The notes under the pieces are model-generated. The model ran no database searches. It was not told the DNA's origin and saw only the letters and a list, made by a program, of their open reading frames with translations. From the NCBI GenBank assembly GCA_934358955.1, contig CAKRLC010000019.1, positions 1 to 35,308 on the forward strand: DNA of 35,308 bases, read 5' to 3'. Below are positions 8,587-17,357 of this stretch, piece after piece (position 1 is the stretch's first letter; each line of letters opens with the position of its first letter). The DNA comes from an uncultured Roseburia sp. Lineage in GTDB: Bacteria > Bacillota > Clostridia > Lachnospirales > Lachnospiraceae. Made by a program: the position numbers and the translations under genes.

Positions 8587-8628
8587 AAAATGTAAACGTT
8601 TGACATTTTGCGAATAGAATGATATAGT
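8587..8628 (+). promoter_or_regulatory. Strong promoter of hydrolase operon 1 with LacI/CcpA-type operator on its -35
   Basis: TTGACA (8600-8605), a 17-bp spacer and TATAGT (8623-8628) form a near-consensus sigma-A promoter 27 bp before the ribosome site of the gene at 8655. A palindrome spans 8587-8609: AAAATGTAAAC and its mirror GTTT-ACATTTT, broken only by one extra G. Its centre AAACGTTT with the middle CG is the signature of LacI-family operators. It overlaps the -35, so a bound repressor would block RNA polymerase. The likely protein is the LacI regulator at 17641; CcpA is the alternative, though the extra G departs from the cre consensus. Confidence 0.65.
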
Positions 8629-8654
8629 GGAAACAGAAAAAAGGAGGAGAAGGT

Positions 8655-9419
8655 ATGGCAATGATAGAAATGAATGCACTGTCTACAGTTTTATGTGGGT
8701 CATTCAGTGCGAGAGTATTTTTACCGGAGATGAATAAACTTAGACTTGGAGAAGATGATTATGATAAAAAATATCCGGTATTGTGGTTGTATCACAGTGA
8801 CGGGGGAAGCTCACTGGATTGGCTCACAACTCCAGCAGAGGCATGTGCAGCAGAAAATGGAATTTTTATTATAGCAGCAGATGTTCAGCATTGTTTGTGC
8901 ACGAATATGGAGTACGGACCAAAGTATGAAGAGTTTATGGCAAAAGAACTTCCAGGCATATGCAGAAATAACCTTCCGATATCCGGAAGCGTGGAAGAAA
9001 ACTGGATTGGAGGTGTTGGAACAGGAGCATATGGGGCAGCAAAGGCTGCACTGAAACATCCTGATATATTTTCAGCCTGTATTGCAATGGATGGAATCTA
9101 TGATATGGATCAGATATGCAAGAAGGCAAAGCTGGGAGAGACAGTTGTATGCCATAATGAAGCGTCATTAAGAGCAGTATTTGGGGATATTGACCATATA
9201 AAAGGCAGCAGTAACGATCTTTACGCGTTGGCAGAAAAGAATCATGAAGGAAGATATTACATTACAGGTGCAAAGGGATCAGCATATAGAAAAGAAGCAG
9301 CTGACCTTGCAGGAATATTAGGAAACCGAGCTGTGTATGTGGAAACTGAAGAGGACAAGGCAGATTTTTCCTGCTATACAACGATGAAAAAAGCAGTCAC
9401 ATGGTTATGCAGCCATTAG
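8655..9419 (+). CDS. EstA-family alpha/beta-hydrolase homologue lacking the catalytic serine (probable pseudoenzyme)
   Basis: 254 aa, first gene of operon 1. It aligns with the EstA/tributyrin-esterase group: strand YPVLWLYHSDGGSSLDW (usually LLHGxxD), the block YGPKYEEFMAKELP, and the nucleophile elbow. The elbow reads GGVGTGAYGA where family members have AGxSMGGYGA, so residue 122 is Gly instead of Ser. The C-terminal His motif (HDWxFW) is also missing; the matching stretch reads ADFSCYTTMKKAVTWL. Catalysis by the usual triad is therefore not possible. Its closest relative in the window is 28474-29223, which is also altered. It starts with a strong site (AAGGAGG, 7 nt before ATG) and is likely well expressed. 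It may be a binding or scaffold subunit of an esterase complex. Confidence 0.8.
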   Translation: MAMIEMNALSTVLCGSFSARVFLPEMNKLRLGEDDYDKKYPVLWLYHSDGGSSLDWLTTPAEACAAENGIFIIAADVQHCLCTNMEYGPKYEEFMAKELPGICRNNLPISGSVEENWIGGVGTGAYGAAKAALKHPDIFSACIAMDGIYDMDQICKKAKLGETVVCHNEASLRAVFGDIDHIKGSSNDLYALAEKNHEGRYYITGAKGSAYRKEAADLAGILGNRAVYVETEEDKADFSCYTTMKKAVTWLCSH

Positions 9420-9432
9420 GGAGGGATTTTTC

Positions 9433-10242
9433 ATGGCAAATTTTAGATTATATTATTTTTCGGAAGCACTCCGGATGAAAGTAGGAGTGAATGTGATTAT
9501 TCCAGAAAATACTTGGGGACATTCACTGGCGGACAGACCGAAAGAATACAAATATCCGGTTTTGTGGCTTCAGTCAGGAGGTGGATTTGATTACACAGAC
9601 TGGCAGCGATATACGGCACTTGAGTTGTATGCGGCAGAAGCGGGTGTGGCGGTCGTGTGCAGCGGAACATATTGTTCGGGATACATGGATACGAAGCATG
9701 GTGATTTTAAATATTTTACGCAGCTTTCCATTGAAACACCGAATGTTGTAAGGCATCTTTTCCCATTGTCTGATGATCCGGCAAAGAATTATATTGCAGG
9801 ATTTTCCATGGGAGGTTATGGAACTTTGAAATGGATGCTGCGTGATCCGGAAAAATTTGCAGCATTTGGATTGTTCTCTGGAATTAAAAATGTACCAGAT
9901 ATTTTGCCGGAAAAAGAAGATAACACAGACAGCTTTTATATGCTGGCATCCGCATTTGGTGATAAGGCAAATGTAAAAGATACACAAGATGATGTTGTAT
10001 ACATGATAAAAAAGCAGAAAGCAGCAGGAAAAAAATTTCCGCGAGGCTATATGGCAACAGGAGTAGAAGATACACATTATAAGGATAATGTCGAGTTTAT
10101 GGATATCTATGAGAAACTCGGAGTGGAATTTGAGCGTACGATCGATCATGGGGCACATAACTGGGAATATTGTAACCGCCATGTAAAGAAGTTTTTGGAT
10201 TGGATCAATATTCAGGATACATTCCAGCGGGATGCAGAATAG
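9433..10242 (+). CDS. EstA-type cytoplasmic esterase
   Basis: 269 aa alpha/beta hydrolase of the putative-esterase (S-formylglutathione hydrolase/EstA) family. The triad looks complete: S125 in IAGFSMGGYG, an acid at or near D213 in TGVEDTHYKDN, and H242 in DHGAHNWEYC. The oxyanion-hole segment is WLQSGGGFDYTDW. No signal peptide. It follows the pseudoesterase gene by 13 bp (GGAGGGA before ATG) and precedes a stalk-domain esterase. It is a close paralogue of 27625-28473; both share PENxWGHSLADRPK and GGGFDYTDWQRY. Members hydrolyse short-chain acyl esters or deacetylate sugars. The substrate is inferred only. Confidence 0.88.
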   Translation: MANFRLYYFSEALRMKVGVNVIIPENTWGHSLADRPKEYKYPVLWLQSGGGFDYTDWQRYTALELYAAEAGVAVVCSGTYCSGYMDTKHGDFKYFTQLSIETPNVVRHLFPLSDDPAKNYIAGFSMGGYGTLKWMLRDPEKFAAFGLFSGIKNVPDILPEKEDNTDSFYMLASAFGDKANVKDTQDDVVYMIKKQKAAGKKFPRGYMATGVEDTHYKDNVEFMDIYEKLGVEFERTIDHGAHNWEYCNRHVKKFLDWINIQDTFQRDAE

Positions 10243-10255
10243 AGGGAGAAAAAAG

Positions 10256-11797
10256 ATGGGAGAAATGTATTTAAGACCGGGAACGCCGGATGACGATAAT
10301 AGAGACTATCTGCCGGAAAAAATCAAAGGTTCGGATATTGTAGTGAATGAGAATGGCAATAATTCTCAGCCATACCCGAAAAGACTCAAAGAGTTTCACG
10401 GAGTGATAGCTGATGAAGTAGAAGACGAGTGGTACGAATATGTACCAGAGAGCTATGACCCTGCAAAAAAGACGCCGTTAGTTCTTTCTATGCATGGTGG
10501 TCTGATGACCGGCTGGGGACAGGCAATTTATACTTCCTGGACAATGGCGGCAGACAGAGATGGATTTATTGTTGTATTTCCGAATGCAAGCGAAAACAGG
10601 GTATGGCAGGTACAGTGGGGGAAATGGGAATCAGATCCGAATGCACCAGGTCCAGATACCAATACACAGACACCGGATGGAATCAGGCAGTCACCGGATA
10701 ATGTAGATGAAAATCATGATGTACATCTTGCACTTGGGCTGATTAGCTGTATGAAAGAAAAATATAATATTGATGAGGAGCGGATTTTTATGCAGGGAAT
10801 GTCTATGGGAAATATGATGACATCTCTGTTTGCAAGAAATTTTGGAAATATTCTTGCAGGAGCAGCAGGCTCCGGATGCGCATCTTTTTTGTCACTGCTG
10901 TTTGATGAAAATGAAAAAATTAAAAATAGGGCAGGTCATCTTGCAGTATGGCAGTCACGTCCGGAATTGAATGATATTCCGCCGGAAAAAGAAGAGGCTT
11001 TAAGAGTGAATAAATACAACAGGCTCTACTGGATGCGCCTGAATGAATGTGATCCTATTCCACAGATCTGCATTCAGGGAGAGAATAATCTGGCATTTTA
11101 CAAAGGGGAAAAAGCAGACCTTGTATATCTTGATATCAAAAACAGGGATCACGGACAGACCTTTGATGATGCAGCACTGATCTGGGATTATTTTTTCTCT
11201 GGACTCCGCAGAAAAAGCGATGGGATCATCGAGAATACCGAATCGGTAAGAGAACGGAAAGGGGATACTTTTGCAATTGCTCTTTCCGAGCAAAGCTCTA
11301 TGGCATGGCTTAATAACCGGATTGTAAAGATGTCCGGAAAGGCAGTCAGATGGGAAAAACTGAAGTATCATGGCTTAAATGGGGGAGAAAAAGTGCGAGG
11401 AACATATACATGTGTCCCTCTGACGTTTCTGGCAGAAGCTTTTGATGGAACATGTGAATATGGAGAGGATGGACTGACAGCAGTTCTTACCTTAAAAGAC
11501 GGGCGGAAAATGCAGTTTGCGAGAGGCAGTATCGGCTGTATTACAGACCAGAAGCTGACAGCGATGTACTGTGAAGCACTATCCCGTGACGGAGAACTTT
11601 ATATTTCAGTTGAGTGGTTTGCAAAGTATGCATATAATCTGCATGTGTCATCCTGCGATGGTGTGGTCTATATTACAGACCATTTCAGTGAACTGTCACT
11701 TAATATGGCAGACCTTATCCGCGATCTTTTAAATGGGGAAGCAGTCCCGGATAATTATGAAGAAATGCTAGAGGACAAGAAAGAAACCACAGAATAA
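10256..11797 (+). CDS. PHB-depolymerase-like esterase with C-terminal stalk-like domain (copy 1)
   Basis: 513 aa from ATG 10256. An in-frame ATG at 10232 lies inside the previous gene, while GAGGGAGA sits just before 10256. The N-terminal leader has the shared motif RPGTPDDDNR-YLPEKIK. The hydrolase domain (about 55-320) has SMHGGLMTGWG (oxyanion region), S183 in MQGMSMGN, a conserved Glu (E276 in QGENN) as possible acid and H299 in KNRDHGQTFD. Residues about 335-475 resemble the copper-amine-oxidase-N 'stalk' repeat (VPLTFLAEAF, LKDGRKMQFARGSI, GELYISVEWFAKY). There is no signal peptide, although stalk domains are normally exported. First of three tandem copies; a fourth is at 26107. It probably cleaves acyl esters of an imported compound. 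Confidence 0.82.
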   Translation: MGEMYLRPGTPDDDNRDYLPEKIKGSDIVVNENGNNSQPYPKRLKEFHGVIADEVEDEWYEYVPESYDPAKKTPLVLSMHGGLMTGWGQAIYTSWTMAADRDGFIVVFPNASENRVWQVQWGKWESDPNAPGPDTNTQTPDGIRQSPDNVDENHDVHLALGLISCMKEKYNIDEERIFMQGMSMGNMMTSLFARNFGNILAGAAGSGCASFLSLLFDENEKIKNRAGHLAVWQSRPELNDIPPEKEEALRVNKYNRLYWMRLNECDPIPQICIQGENNLAFYKGEKADLVYLDIKNRDHGQTFDDAALIWDYFFSGLRRKSDGIIENTESVRERKGDTFAIALSEQSSMAWLNNRIVKMSGKAVRWEKLKYHGLNGGEKVRGTYTCVPLTFLAEAFDGTCEYGEDGLTAVLTLKDGRKMQFARGSIGCITDQKLTAMYCEALSRDGELYISVEWFAKYAYNLHVSSCDGVVYITDHFSELSLNMADLIRDLLNGEAVPDNYEEMLEDKKETTE

Positions 11798-11798
11798 A

Positions 11799-11832
11799 TC
11801 ATTACCGGAACGAAGTGTGAGTGAACAGTAAA
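11799..11832 (+). repeat. Degenerate copy of the GTTACTG...CAGTAAC intergenic repeat
   Basis: This stretch keeps GGAACGA-GT-GAGTGAACAGTAA of the repeat found intact at 17458-17493 and 20855-20890, with several changes in the left arm (ATTACCG in place of GTTACTG). It lies inside operon 1, between two tandem stalk-domain esterase genes. Confidence 0.6.
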
Positions 11833-11851
11833 CGGAAAAGGAGAAAAAGAA

Positions 11852-13357
11852 GTGGAGAGAGTAATGAGAGTAAGACCGGGAACACCGGATGATGACAATA
11901 GGGAGTATCTGCCGGAAAAAATCAAAGGTTCGGATATTGTAGTGAATGAAAGTGGTAACAATTCACAGCCATATCCGGAAAGGTTAAGAGAATATAAAGA
12001 GAGCTTGGCAGATGGAGTGGAAGATATCTGGTATGAGTATGTTCCGGAGAGCTATGATCCTGCAAAGAAAACACCGCTGGTTGTATCCATGCATGGTGGT
12101 CTGATGACCGGCTGGGGACAGGCAATCTATACATCATGGACAATGGTAGCGGACAGAGACAATGTAATCATTGTATTTCCGAATGCACATAACAGGAGAC
12201 TGTGGACAGTAGAGGCAACCGAAGAAGAAAAAGACGCAAACAGAAAAGGTCCCGAAGAGCTGCGTATGAATTATGCAGATCCAACCAGGGAGGATAATCA
12301 CGATATTGCGTTTGTGCTGGCGCTGATCAACAAAATCAAATCTAAATATAATATTGATGAAGAACGGATTTTTATGCAGGGAATGTCAAATGGAAGTATG
12401 TTCACGACACAGTTTGAAAAATATTATGGAAACATGCTTGCAGGCGGTTCTGGTGCAGGAGGTTCTATTGTAAATCTGGATCTTTTTTATGACAAAGACT
12501 GGAATGTGATCAATAAAGCAGGTGCACTTCCAGTATGGGAGACAAAACCGGAAAAGAATGGGCTTCCACCATGGTGTAAATATAGTGAAGCACTTACATA
12601 CAAATACAGCAGACTTTATTGGATGAAGGTAAACGGATGTGTTACAGATCCGGAGATCAGTATTATTGGAGAAGACAATATGGCGTTCTACAAAGGCGAA
12701 AAAGCAGACATGGTCTATACCGACATCAAAAATAGAGACCATGGAAACGCATTTGACGAAGCCGTTTTAGTTTGGGATTATCTGTTTTCCGGTTATCACA
12801 GAAAAGCGGACGGAACACTTGTGGATACAGGATCCCGCATTCCAAGAAAAGGAGATGCGTTTAATATTGCAGTTGCGGACGGCTGTAGCAAGGCTCTGCT
12901 TTGCAATAAGAAAATCCGGATGAAAGCAAAAGCAGTGAAATGGCAGAAATTAAAATATCATGGATTAAATGGCGGCACAAAAGTAAGAGGTGAGTATCTC
13001 TGTGTTCCACTTTCTTTTCTTGCAGAGGCTTTCGGGGCAGCTTTTGAGAGCAGTGACCATGGACGTGATGTAACACTGACATGGGAGGATGGAAAAACAG
13101 CCCAGTTTGCGGAAGGAAGTATCGGATGTGTATTAAATAATGACATGAGAGCCATGTATTGCGAAGCACTGTACAGGGAAGGCGAGCTGTGTGTATCTAT
13201 TGAATGGTTTGCAAGATTTATCATGAATCTGACAGTAACAGTTTGTAACGGCGTTGTTTACGTGACAGATCATTTTGCAGAACTTGGCCAGTTTATGGCA
13301 GATTTGATCCGAGATTTATTAAATGATGATCCGGGAATCGTTCCATTGGACAGGTAG
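11852..13357 (+). CDS. PHB-depolymerase-like esterase with C-terminal stalk-like domain (copy 2)
   Basis: 501 aa. GTG 11852 is chosen because AAGGAG ends 8 nt before it; the ATG at 11864 is too far. Same architecture as the gene before it. The elbow is S179 in MQGMSNGSM, where the usual Met after Ser is Asn, the acid is Glu in IIGEDN, and the His is in KNRDHGNAFD. The C-terminal stalk-like part begins near VKWQKLKYHGLNGG. The two genes share identical nucleotide blocks of 44 bp (10307-10350 and 11906-11949) and 38 bp (10490-10527 and 12089-12126), suggesting duplication with local conversion. The middle loop (about 118-150) is quite different, so substrate preference may differ. Cytoplasmic. 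Confidence 0.82.
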   Translation: MERVMRVRPGTPDDDNREYLPEKIKGSDIVVNESGNNSQPYPERLREYKESLADGVEDIWYEYVPESYDPAKKTPLVVSMHGGLMTGWGQAIYTSWTMVADRDNVIIVFPNAHNRRLWTVEATEEEKDANRKGPEELRMNYADPTREDNHDIAFVLALINKIKSKYNIDEERIFMQGMSNGSMFTTQFEKYYGNMLAGGSGAGGSIVNLDLFYDKDWNVINKAGALPVWETKPEKNGLPPWCKYSEALTYKYSRLYWMKVNGCVTDPEISIIGEDNMAFYKGEKADMVYTDIKNRDHGNAFDEAVLVWDYLFSGYHRKADGTLVDTGSRIPRKGDAFNIAVADGCSKALLCNKKIRMKAKAVKWQKLKYHGLNGGTKVRGEYLCVPLSFLAEAFGAAFESSDHGRDVTLTWEDGKTAQFAEGSIGCVLNNDMRAMYCEALYREGELCVSIEWFARFIMNLTVTVCNGVVYVTDHFAELGQFMADLIRDLLNDDPGIVPLDR

Positions 13358-13377
13358 CAGGAGAGGAGAAAAATTAT

Positions 13378-14880
13378 ATGAAGAAACAGGTAAAGATCCT
13401 TCCGGGAACACCGGATGATGCGAACCGGGAATATCTTCCGGAAAAAATAAAAACAACAGACATTGTTGTAAATGAAAATGGAAACAATTCGATCGTTTAT
13501 CCAAAACGTCTGCAGGAGTTCCATGAAGTGGTGGCAGATGGAGTGGAAGATGAATGGTATGAGTATGTACCCGAAAGCTATGATCCGTCAAAGCCAGTTC
13601 CGCTTGTGATCGGACTTCACGGAGGATTGATGACCGGTTGGGGACATGCAATTTACACTTCATGGACCTTAGTGGCTGACAGGGAGGGGTTCATCTGTCT
13701 TTTCCCGAATGCACATGAAAAAAGAATGTGGATGGTGGAAGGGGTGTTTGATACTTTCAAGCAGGAAGACGCACCGGATCTTCCAATCGTGCTTCCGCCT
13801 AAGAATATGGATGATAACCATGACATTAAAATGATCCAGGCACTGATCACAAGGATGGAAGAGAAGTATAATATTGACAAAGGACGTATTTTCATGCAGG
13901 GAATGTCTATGGGAAATATTATGACAGGCCAGTTTGCAAGAAATTATGGGCAGATTCTTGCAGGGGCTGCCGGATCAGGAGGACCATGTGAACCATTTAT
14001 TCTTTATGGCGAGGATGGCAAGATAAAGAATAAAGCAGGACATATGGCAATTTGGCAGTCGAGACCGGAAAAAAATGGTCTTCCTCCAGGAAAAACGTAT
14101 GATGAGTTTTATGTAAATAAATGGAACCGTTTTTACTGGATGCGTATCAATGAATGTGATCCAGTTCCACAGATACGGATCGTTGGTGAGGATAATTTTG
14201 CATTCTATAAAGGGAAAAAGGCTGATTTGGTATATCTGGACATTAAGAACAGAGACCATGGGCAGACACTGGATGAGGCATTTTTATATTGGGATTACTT
14301 GTTTTCTGGAATCAGGAAGGAAGAAGACGGCAGCATTACACAGACAGAGACAATCCTTCCAAGAACCGGTGACGAATTCGCATTTGCAGTGGCGGATGGA
14401 TTTGACAAAGCGTGGTTTGAAAACAAAGTAGTGACCATGAAAACAAAAGCAGTTCTGTGGAATAAATTAAAATATCACGGCCTTCAGGGCGCTGAAAAAG
14501 TCAGGGGAAGTTATCTGTGTGTGCCACTTTCTTTCCTCGCGGAAGCAGTTGGAGCAGAATACAGATCAGAAGAAGATGGCGCAGTTGTGACGCTGCGATT
14601 AAAAGACGGCAGAAGACTTCAGTTTGCAAGAGGAAGTATCGGATGTGTGATCGACAACACAGTACGAAGTATGTATTGTGAAGCATTATGGCGTGAAGCA
14701 GAGCTTCTTGTTTCGGTAGAATGGTTTGCAAAATATATCTGCAATTTTCAGATATCATCTTGCGACGGAATGGTATATGTGACCGATCATTTCACAGATC
14801 TGTCAGCAAATATGGTGGATCTGATAAAAGATTTGCTTCAGGATAAAGCTGTTCCTGAAAATTTTGAAGAACTCATGTAG
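13378..14880 (+). CDS. PHB-depolymerase-like esterase with C-terminal stalk-like domain (copy 3)
   Basis: 500 aa, 20 bp after copy 2, with AGGAGAGGAG before the ATG. It has LHGGLMTGWGH, S177 in MQGMSMGN, Glu in IVGEDN and His in KNRDHGQTLD. The insertion between RMWMV and DDNHDIKM is unlike those of copies 1 and 2. The C-terminal domain keeps VPLSFLAEAVGAEY, GRRLQFARGSIGC and AELLVSVEWFAKY. No signal peptide. It is probably a cytoplasmic acyl esterase with a slightly different acyl or sugar preference. The function of the C-terminal domain is unknown: it could mediate oligomerisation or bind the carbohydrate part. Confidence 0.82.
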   Translation: MKKQVKILPGTPDDANREYLPEKIKTTDIVVNENGNNSIVYPKRLQEFHEVVADGVEDEWYEYVPESYDPSKPVPLVIGLHGGLMTGWGHAIYTSWTLVADREGFICLFPNAHEKRMWMVEGVFDTFKQEDAPDLPIVLPPKNMDDNHDIKMIQALITRMEEKYNIDKGRIFMQGMSMGNIMTGQFARNYGQILAGAAGSGGPCEPFILYGEDGKIKNKAGHMAIWQSRPEKNGLPPGKTYDEFYVNKWNRFYWMRINECDPVPQIRIVGEDNFAFYKGKKADLVYLDIKNRDHGQTLDEAFLYWDYLFSGIRKEEDGSITQTETILPRTGDEFAFAVADGFDKAWFENKVVTMKTKAVLWNKLKYHGLQGAEKVRGSYLCVPLSFLAEAVGAEYRSEEDGAVVTLRLKDGRRLQFARGSIGCVIDNTVRSMYCEALWREAELLVSVEWFAKYICNFQISSCDGMVYVTDHFTDLSANMVDLIKDLLQDKAVPENFEELM

Positions 14881-14983
14881 TTACTGTTTGCCCGGTGGTA
14901 AGACATTTGTTATTCTGCTGTGCATGAAAGTGATTCGAGAGGAAAAGGTAACCATATGTAAAACGGATAGAAAGGAAGCAGAC

Positions 14984-16141
14984 ATGGGGAAACAAGACAG
15001 AATTATCGCAAAAACATATATCGGGGATTATGGACAAATGGTGGATTCTTTTGTACTGCTGTTTGAAAATATAAAAAGCGGGGAAAATGTTCCGTTTCGA
15101 AAAGAAGATTTTTCACTTGAAAGAAATTATAATGATCTTACCGGTAAACGAAAAGCAAAAGGTGTGACAGAGATTAAAATACGCCAGACAGAAGAAGGAC
15201 TAGAGGCAGAGCTGATGCTGGATCCGTTTGTTTATCGCTATGATTTTAAGGTGACAGGAACGGTTGCTGGAACAGAAATATCTTTTACGAAAGACGACAT
15301 TGATGAAGTCCGGATCAAAGATGTCGATCACTTTAAGCCATATGCGGAAAATGGAGTACACTATCGGATGTATGAGCCGGAATGCATGGGGAAGAGACCA
15401 TTAGTCCTGTTTCTGCATGGCGGTGGAGAATGCGGAGAAGATAATGAACTTCAACTGACAGGGACTATCGGTGCATTACGGCTTGCTGAACGCTGGTCAG
15501 ATATGTATATTATGGCACCTCAGGCACCATCCGGAAACCTTGGAATGCAGGAAATGTTTGAGGTGATGAAAAAAAGAGGCAATCCATTTAGTGCAGATAT
15601 GGGGATAACACCTTTTTCCCTGAAAGGGGAACGCGGATGGAATCGGGATTACGTTGCAAAAGTAACAGACATTATCCGGAAATTGATTGCAGATGGAAAG
15701 GTAGATGAAAATCGGATCTACCTGATCGGTATGAGCATGGGAGGCGGTGGTGTGTTACAGACACTTTCTGTTGCGCCGGATCTTTTTGCAGCAGCAGTAC
15801 CAATTTGTCCGAGCATGAATGGAGAGAGTTATGCCAATCTTCTTCACTTACCAAAAGTGCCTGTATGGATCACTTCTGCTTATATGGATCATCAGCACAG
15901 CAGACATGCATATATACTGAATGCGTGTAATAAATTGTGGCTGGAAGGCAGGAAGGATGTAAAATTTACATTATATACACAGGAAGAACTTGCAAAATAT
16001 GGAATCGGAACAACCGAAGGTCTTACATCACAGGAAATAGATGCAGAAAATCATAATAGCTGGATTCTTGCACTGCATAATGAGAATGGCATTTTAGACT
16101 GGATGATTTCCAAACAGAAAAACGATAAGGAGAGAATGTAA
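14984..16141 (+). CDS. COG4099-type alpha/beta hydrolase (esterase/'predicted peptidase') with N-terminal beta domain
   Basis: 385 aa from ATG 14984, chosen because AAAGGAAG precedes it; a longer frame from 14864 would overlap the previous gene and gives an unlikely Cys-rich start. Residues 1 to about 115 look beta-rich and resemble the Ig-like N-terminal domain of some esterases. The hydrolase domain follows: VLFLHGGGECGEDN, S251 in IGMSMGGGGV, a likely acid at D302 (TSAYMDHQHS) and H357 in AENHNSW. Proteins of this type include feruloyl and acetyl esterases. No signal peptide. A 103-bp gap with no visible terminator separates it from the stalk esterases. The next gene starts one base after its stop. 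Confidence 0.8.
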   Translation: MGKQDRIIAKTYIGDYGQMVDSFVLLFENIKSGENVPFRKEDFSLERNYNDLTGKRKAKGVTEIKIRQTEEGLEAELMLDPFVYRYDFKVTGTVAGTEISFTKDDIDEVRIKDVDHFKPYAENGVHYRMYEPECMGKRPLVLFLHGGGECGEDNELQLTGTIGALRLAERWSDMYIMAPQAPSGNLGMQEMFEVMKKRGNPFSADMGITPFSLKGERGWNRDYVAKVTDIIRKLIADGKVDENRIYLIGMSMGGGGVLQTLSVAPDLFAAAVPICPSMNGESYANLLHLPKVPVWITSAYMDHQHSRHAYILNACNKLWLEGRKDVKFTLYTQEELAKYGIGTTEGLTSQEIDAENHNSWILALHNENGILDWMISKQKNDKERM

Positions 16142-16142
16142 T

Positions 16143-17324
16143 ATGAGATTTGAAAAACTGACAGAATATCTGGATTCCCTGGAGGAAAAATATGGAATTC
16201 CTGCCAGTGATTGCAAAGTAACTAAAAATCATGAGATAATCTACCGAAAATTAACAGGATATGCAGACTATGAAAAAAAGATTTCACTTACGGAAAATCA
16301 TATGTTCCGCTTGTTTTCTGCTACCAAATTGTTTACTATGACGGCGGTGCTGCAACTTGTAGAGCAGGGAAAATTAGGATTGTATGACAATCTTACAGAG
16401 TACCTGCCAGAATTTGGACAGCTGTTTGTGGCAGATAAATTTGAATTCGGATTTCCCATTCACTGGCCGCAGACAGGAGAACCATGCCATCTTGCACACA
16501 GCCAGATACGGATTATTGATCTGATGACAATGACCGCAGGACTGTCTTATGACACTGGGGCAAAAGAATTAATGGAGATTAAAGAAAAAAGTAATAATCA
16601 GGCAGGAACAAGGGAAGTTGTTGCAGAAATGGCAAAAATGCCATTGATCTACGAACCGCAGACCAGATGGTCTTACAGTCTGGGACATGATGTGCTTGCG
16701 GCCGTTGTGGAAGTTGTTTCCGGAATGAAATTTTCAGAGTATCTGAAAAAAAATATTTTTGAACCGCTTGGAATAACAGACTTGTATTTTCACTGGGATA
16801 AAGATGAAAAACTGGCAAAAAGAATTTGTGCTATTTACATGGGAAAATTCGGCACAGATGAGATTAAGCCGGATGATGGAACATTAAGTGATGGATTTAA
16901 AATTACAGAGAATTATGAGAGCGGTGGAGCAGGTCTTGCAGGTACGGTAGATGCATACAGTATTTTTGCAGATGCTCTGAGTCATGGCGGTGTCGGAACA
17001 AATGGAAATAGAATTCTTGGAGAAGAGATGATCCGGTTGTTTATGACGGGATATACCACAGGAATCATGCAGGACGATTTTGAGATGACCGGAAAAAAAG
17101 GGTACCGGTATGGGTTAGGTGTAAGAGTATTGAAGGATGCATCTGCTTCCAGATCTCCGATTGGTGAGTTTGGATGGGATGGGGCAGCAGGAGCCTATGT
17201 TCTGATTGATCCAGTCCACCAGATCAGTATTTTTTATGCGCAGCATATCGTAGGATTCCCAAAGGTTTATTCCGAAATACATCCAGTTATCCGTGATCTT
17301 GTTTACGAAGGACTGCAAGCCTGA
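16143..17324 (+). CDS. Beta-lactamase-fold serine hydrolase (EstB/class C type), cytoplasmic
   Basis: 393 aa. The active-site SxxK is S59-A-T-K62 in RLFSATKLFTM, a YxN-like element lies in RWSYSLGHDVLA, and the third motif is probably WDGAAG near the C-terminus. The fold includes penicillin-binding proteins, D-aminopeptidases and EstB-type esterases. The lack of a signal peptide and the position at the end of an esterase operon point to an ester hydrolase and not a cell-wall or resistance enzyme. The ATG is 1 bp after the previous stop, so translation is probably coupled. Last gene of operon 1. Confidence 0.85.
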   Translation: MRFEKLTEYLDSLEEKYGIPASDCKVTKNHEIIYRKLTGYADYEKKISLTENHMFRLFSATKLFTMTAVLQLVEQGKLGLYDNLTEYLPEFGQLFVADKFEFGFPIHWPQTGEPCHLAHSQIRIIDLMTMTAGLSYDTGAKELMEIKEKSNNQAGTREVVAEMAKMPLIYEPQTRWSYSLGHDVLAAVVEVVSGMKFSEYLKKNIFEPLGITDLYFHWDKDEKLAKRICAIYMGKFGTDEIKPDDGTLSDGFKITENYESGGAGLAGTVDAYSIFADALSHGGVGTNGNRILGEEMIRLFMTGYTTGIMQDDFEMTGKKGYRYGLGVRVLKDASASRSPIGEFGWDGAAGAYVLIDPVHQISIFYAQHIVGFPKVYSEIHPVIRDLVYEGLQA

Positions 17325-17357
17325 CAATCATGGAGCAAGCGTATGATATTCGACGAC

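Noticed and set aside
9574..10182. 202-codon minus-strand frame
   Set aside because: It lies wholly antisense to the intact EstA-type gene, its product is rich in Cys, Ile and Phe with no domain pattern, and it has no ribosome site.
14864..14983. N-terminal extension of the COG4099-type hydrolase, possible signal peptide
   Set aside because: The extension overlaps the previous gene, is not a typical signal sequence, and a good ribosome site precedes the ATG at 14984.
16143..17324. Antibiotic-resistance beta-lactamase
   Set aside because: It has the SxxK fold but no signal peptide and sits at the end of an esterase operon; EstB-type hydrolase activity is more likely.
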